Assembly (NCBI GenBank): GCA_964642165.1
Contig: CAZXOC010000319.1
Coordinates: 1-7,958, forward strand
Source of the DNA: CAYRVX01 sp964642165
GTDB taxonomy: Bacteria > Planctomycetota > Phycisphaerae > SM23-33
Direction: 5' to 3'
Length of the DNA stretch: 7,958 bases
Every line of letters starts with the position of its first letter. Positions within the stretch are counted from its first letter, which is position 1. The notes beneath the pieces were generated by a model. That model did not search any database, was not told where the DNA came from, and was given only the letters and a program-made list of their open reading frames with translations. Below, piece by piece: positions 5,322 through 7,958 of this stretch. Both the position numbers and the translations under genes were made by a program.

Positions 5322-6644
5322 ATGCTGAGAAGCTCCATGAGCACGCGCGGACGGACGACGCGGAGAGGTTTCCTTCGGACAGCGGCGAGCGCCCTGGGCG
5401 CCGCCGCGGCCGCGCCGTACGTGGCGCCGTCATCGTCGCTCGGGCGGGGCGGGCACGTCGCGCCCAGCGACCGGATCACGATGGGGTTCATCGGCCTGGG
5501 CACGCAGGGCCGAGGCCACCTGCTGGGCGGCGCGTGGACCTACGTCGCCGGCGGGTACGTCGCGCGGGAGGACGTCGAGGTGCTGGCCGTCTGTGACGCC
5601 TGGCGCAGCCGGCGCGAGGACGCCTGCCGCCGCGTGAACGAGCATACGTCGGCGCGGGGGCGCGGCGGGCGCGGGAGCTGCGTCGCGGTCCGCGACTTCC
5701 GGGAGGTCCTCGCGCGCGGCGACATCGACGCCGTGCTGATCGCCACGCCGATCCACTGGCACGGGGTGATGGCCATCCTCGCCGCCGAGGCGGGCAAGGA
5801 CATCTACTGCGAGAAGCCGACGGCCGTGACCGTGCGAGAGGGCCAGTCCATGGTGGACGCGGTGCGGCGCCACGGGTGTGTCTTCCAGGCCGGCACGCAG
5901 CAGCGGTCGGAGTACGGGGGCAAGTTCCGCCGCGCCTGCGAGCTGGTGCGGAGCGGGCGGATCGGGCGGCTGGAGCGGGTCTACGCGTGGCGCGCGGGGG
6001 GCGGCGTTTCGTGGGGGCGAGCGGGCACGCCGCAGCCCGTGCCCGACGAGCTGGACTGGGACCTGTGGCTGGGCCCCGCGCCGTGGGAGCCGTACGACGG
6101 GCACTGCGGCGCCCACAAGTTCGCGACGGGCAACATCAACTGGGGGCAGCACCACTGGGACATCGTGCAGTGGGCCCTCGACGCCGACCGCACCGGGCCG
6201 GTCGAGATCGGCTTCGAGGAAGGCCACCTCGTCTGCCGGTACGCCGGCGGGGTGGTGGTCCACGGCTGCCCGTACCCCGGCGAGCCGGTCGGCGGCTCCG
6301 GCGGGGCCTGCTTCGTGGGCACGGAGGGGCGCATCGCCGTGGACCGCGAGCGACTCGTCGGCCACCCGCCGAGCGTCCTGCTGGGCCCGCCCGCGCCAAG
6401 CGACGTGCGCCTGCCGCGCAACGACGGCCACTCGGACGACTTCCTGCGGTGCGTCCGGACGAGGCGGCGGACCATCTGCGACGTCCGGACCGCGCACCGC
6501 GCCGCGAGCGTCATGCTGCTGGGCGGCATCGCGCAGCGGCTGCGCCGGCCGCTCAAGTGGGACCCCCGGCGCGAGCGGTTCGTCAACGACGAGGAGGCCG
6601 ACCGGCTGCTGGGCATGGCCAAGCGCCCGCCGTGGCGCGTCTAG
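5322..6644 (+). CDS. Tat-exported Gfo/Idh/MocA family oxidoreductase
   Basis: The protein has 440 residues. TTRRGFLRT (12-20) and the Ala-rich stretch that follows form a twin-arginine signal. The dinucleotide-binding Rossmann fold begins at RITMGFIGLGTQGRG (51-65). The family signature CEKPTAVT lies at 163-170, with the expected catalytic lysine K165. GTQQRS is at 191-196. The active-site helix region NINWGQHHWDIVQWAL (271-286) and the PDELDWDLWLGPAP signature (241-254) are also intact. The family oxidises or reduces sugars and related polyols with NAD(P). Zymomonas glucose-fructose oxidoreductase is the precedent for Tat export with cofactor bound. The start is chosen because GAGGAG (5310-5315) lies 6 bases upstream; the next in-frame ATG, 5337, has no such site. 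The gene is divergent from the giant propeller gene and ends within the lipoprotein gene's stop. The substrate is not predictable from sequence. Confidence 0.93.
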   Translation: MLRSSMSTRGRTTRRGFLRTAASALGAAAAAPYVAPSSSLGRGGHVAPSDRITMGFIGLGTQGRGHLLGGAWTYVAGGYVAREDVEVLAVCDAWRSRREDACRRVNEHTSARGRGGRGSCVAVRDFREVLARGDIDAVLIATPIHWHGVMAILAAEAGKDIYCEKPTAVTVREGQSMVDAVRRHGCVFQAGTQQRSEYGGKFRRACELVRSGRIGRLERVYAWRAGGGVSWGRAGTPQPVPDELDWDLWLGPAPWEPYDGHCGAHKFATGNINWGQHHWDIVQWALDADRTGPVEIGFEEGHLVCRYAGGVVVHGCPYPGEPVGGSGGACFVGTEGRIAVDRERLVGHPPSVLLGPPAPSDVRLPRNDGHSDDFLRCVRTRRRTICDVRTAHRAASVMLLGGIAQRLRRPLKWDPRRERFVNDEEADRLLGMAKRPPWRV

Positions 6645-7300
6645 ATACCGCCCGACCCGCGCGCGGGTGACCGGTTGGCGATCACGGCGGCCATCAGATC
6701 CCGCCCGAGCTCGGTGTCGAGCTGTTCGCCCGTCACGCCCGGCTGGCCGATGCGATCCCTCGCGCGGCGGATGGCGGCGGCGAACGCTCCCCAGAGGTCG
6801 GCGGCGCGTCGGGGCGAGCCCTGGATCCCCACCAGGTCGCGGGCCCGGACGTACCATCGCCCGTCGCGGCGGTCCAGGTGGACGACCTGGGGGTCGCCGG
6901 GCATGGAGCAGGCGGCGACATCGCCGTCGATCCGGCACTGGACCTGGGCGAGCTTCGACAGATCGCCCTCGACGGTGGTCTTCAGCCGAGCGCCTTCCTT
7001 GTCCTGGAAGCTCTCCCAGGCCTGCTGCCCGTAGGCCTCGACGAAGGCCTCCTGGAACTCCCACCCGGCGCGGACGAAGTCGACCATCGCGCCGGCGGCC
7101 CTGCGCTCGTCGTCCGTGCCGGTCAGGCAGCCCACGAACATCTTCCGGTCCAGGTTCGCCATGGCGGTCAGCGCCCTGGCCAGGACGTCCCGCGGGGCGG
7201 CCGGATACTCGTCGTCGCCGCCGCCGCCGCAGCCGACCAGCGCCGCCGTGACGCCCATGAGCACCGCCACGGCCATCCATCGATTCGCCTCCGCGCGCAT
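6641..7300 (-). CDS. Uncharacterised lipoprotein, possibly NTF2-like
   Basis: The protein has 219 residues. An N-terminal signal ends in the lipobox LVGC (21-24), then a Gly/Asp-rich linker (GGGGDDEYP), so the mature protein is probably a membrane-anchored periplasmic lipoprotein with Cys24 acylated. The rest is a compact alpha/beta domain. A helical segment about 36-100 has recurring aromatic residues (FVGCL, WEFQEAFVEAYGQQAWESF), followed by strands including VQCRIDGDVAACSM (120-133) and VVHLDRRDGRWYVRA (139-153). The DGRWYV pattern recalls NTF2/SnoaL-like lipoproteins, but this is only a resemblance. The start ATG has AGGAG at 7313-7309, 8 bases upstream. The gene lies 37 bp downstream of leuS on the same strand and is probably co-transcribed with it. 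I do not recognise a named gene, and the function is unknown. Confidence 0.85.
   Translation of the reverse strand: MRAEANRWMAVAVLMGVTAALVGCGGGGDDEYPAAPRDVLARALTAMANLDRKMFVGCLTGTDDERRAAGAMVDFVRAGWEFQEAFVEAYGQQAWESFQDKEGARLKTTVEGDLSKLAQVQCRIDGDVAACSMPGDPQVVHLDRRDGRWYVRARDLVGIQGSPRRAADLWGAFAAAIRRARDRIGQPGVTGEQLDTELGRDLMAAVIANRSPARGSGGI
6655..6668. repeat. Perfect 14-bp palindrome at the convergent gene ends
   Basis: ACCCGCG is followed directly by its reverse complement CGCGGGT. The palindrome lies 10 bases beyond the stop of the plus-strand oxidoreductase and inside the last codons of the lipoprotein gene. As RNA it could form only a 5-bp stem with a CGCG loop, and no T-run follows on either strand. 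It is a weak candidate for a 3'-end signal and may be chance in GC-rich coding sequence. Confidence 0.35.
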
Positions 7301-7313
7301 GGGATTGTCTCCT

Positions 7314-7336
7314 GGCGCGGTCCCGCCCGCCGCGCC
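7314..7336 (-). repeat. Intercistronic hairpin between leuS stop and lipoprotein Shine-Dalgarno
   Basis: Seven-base perfect arms, GGCGCGG and CCGCGCC (7330-7336 and 7314-7320 on the minus strand), enclose a 9-base loop. The hairpin starts one base after the leuS stop codon (7340-7338) and ends exactly where the lipoprotein's AGGAG (7313-7309) begins, so it fills nearly the whole 37-bp gap. There is no T-tract, so it does not look like an intrinsic terminator. It could affect message stability or ribosome access to the lipoprotein start. Confidence 0.5.
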
Positions 7337-7337
7337 G

Positions 7338-7958
7338 CTACTTCACCACCAGGTTGACGATCTTCTTCGGCACGTAGATGCGCTTGACGATCGCCTTGCC
7401 CTCGACCAGGGAGGCGATGCGCTCGCTGCGCAGGGCGGTCTCGAAGACCTCGTCCTCGCCCGCCTCGGCCGGAACCTCGATGCTGCCGCGAACCTTGCCG
7501 TTGATCTGCACCGGCAGCGTCAGCGTTTCGTCGGCGACCAGCTTCTCGTCGTACTCTGGCCAGGGCTCGTAGGCAAGGGATTGCTCGTGCCCGAGCCGCT
7601 GCCAGAGCTCCTCGGCGATGTGCGGCGCGAAGGGCGCGAGGAGCAGCACGAGGCGCTCGGCCTGGTCGCGGGCGATCCGGCCTTCCCGGTAGACGAGGTT
7701 GACGAACTCCATCATCGCGGCGATGGCCGTGTTGAACTTCATCGCCTCGATGTCCTCGCCGACCTTGCGGATGAGCTTGTGCAGGGCGCGCTCGATCTCC
7801 GTGTCGGCGTGGGCGCCGCCCAGCAGCGGCGCCTGGCCCTCGTCGTCGCCGGCGACCATCCGCCAGACGCGGTTGAGGAAGCGCCCCGAGCCCTGGACGT
7901 CCTGCGTGTTCCACGGCTTGGACGCCTCCAGCGGGCCCATGAACATCTCGTAGAGGCG
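7338..7958 (-). CDS. leuS: Leucyl-tRNA synthetase, C-terminal fragment (runs off right edge)
   Basis: The last 206 residues and the stop codon are present; the reading frame is open to the window edge, where it reads RLYEMFMGPLEASKPWNT. That is the segment just after the KMSKS loop in bacterial LeuRS, which lies outside the window together with the catalytic core and editing domain. The anticodon-binding helical domain follows: FLNRVWRM (27-34 of the fragment), MKFNTAIAAMMEFVN (73-87), LLAPFAPHIAEELW (106-119) and EPWPEYDE (131-138). The C-terminal domain contains LPVQINGKVRGSIEVP (148-163) and ends with KKIVNLVVK. The enzyme charges tRNA-Leu with leucine in the cytoplasm. Nothing is broken or unusual in the visible part. 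The lipoprotein gene follows on the same strand after 37 bp. Confidence 0.97.
   Translation of the reverse strand, partial: RLYEMFMGPLEASKPWNTQDVQGSGRFLNRVWRMVAGDDEGQAPLLGGAHADTEIERALHKLIRKVGEDIEAMKFNTAIAAMMEFVNLVYREGRIARDQAERLVLLLAPFAPHIAEELWQRLGHEQSLAYEPWPEYDEKLVADETLTLPVQINGKVRGSIEVPAEAGEDEVFETALRSERIASLVEGKAIVKRIYVPKKIVNLVVK

Noticed and set aside
6650..6690. Intrinsic terminator for the plus-strand oxidoreductase
   Set aside because: The palindrome at 6655-6668 can form only a short stem and no T-run follows.
5430..7280. Minus-strand open frame of 616 codons covering the oxidoreductase and lipoprotein genes
   Set aside because: It is out of frame with the real lipoprotein and antisense to the oxidoreductase, and has no recognisable motifs.
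6641..7300. Calling the lipoprotein LptE because it follows leuS
   Set aside because: Only gene position agrees. The sequence after the lipobox lacks the CGY/GWHLR-type opening and overall LptE character.
1..7958. CRISPR array, tRNA or rRNA gene, insertion sequence, phage or integration site
   Set aside because: I found no regularly spaced repeats, no cloverleaf-like or rRNA sequence, no transposase or integrase motifs and no terminal inverted repeats. All gaps between genes are under 180 bp.

Overview
The window looks like a chromosome segment from a member of the Planctomycetota. The evidence is high GC (roughly 70% by eye), two Gfo/Idh/MocA-type oxidoreductases with Tat signals, a DUF1080 (3-keto-disaccharide hydrolase-like) secreted protein, and a very long Tat-exported beta-propeller protein with a methyltransferase-like N-terminus and a LamG insertion. 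This combination is characteristic of that phylum. The assignment rests on recognised protein families, not on a marker-gene search.

Layout. Minus strand, in transcription order: a 1328-residue methyltransferase-like/PQQ-propeller/LamG protein (1173-5159), a DUF1080 protein (292-1116), then the first 37 codons of a Tat-exported Gfo/Idh/MocA oxidoreductase leaving the window at base 1. The first two are 56 bp apart and probably share a transcript. The third lies 179 bp further on, behind a cluster of GC-rich inverted repeats, so its co-transcription is uncertain. A 162-bp intergenic region (5160-5321) separates this block from a divergent, complete Tat-exported Gfo/Idh/MocA oxidoreductase on the plus strand (5322-6644). 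That gene ends tail-to-tail with a minus-strand lipoprotein gene (6641-7300), the two stop codons sharing one CTAG. Upstream of the lipoprotein, 37 bp away on the same strand, is the 3' end of leuS (leucyl-tRNA synthetase), which runs off the right edge.

How the genes may work together. Genes at 1-6644 all encode proteins with export signals. Gfo/Idh/MocA enzymes can oxidise sugars to keto-sugars, and DUF1080 proteins have been linked to cleavage of 3-keto-glycosides. An extracytoplasmic keto-sugar or glycoside-processing module is therefore a reasonable inference. The role of the giant propeller protein is unknown, and it is the most interesting item here: it has a Rossmann-type methyltransferase domain behind a Tat signal, a dense Cys/His cluster between two propeller halves, and a LamG domain whose strand order appears permuted. 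The leuS/lipoprotein pair is a separate housekeeping-linked unit.

No tRNA, rRNA, CRISPR, insertion sequence or clear intrinsic terminator was seen. The only gene-free stretches are short intergenic gaps of at most 179 bp.
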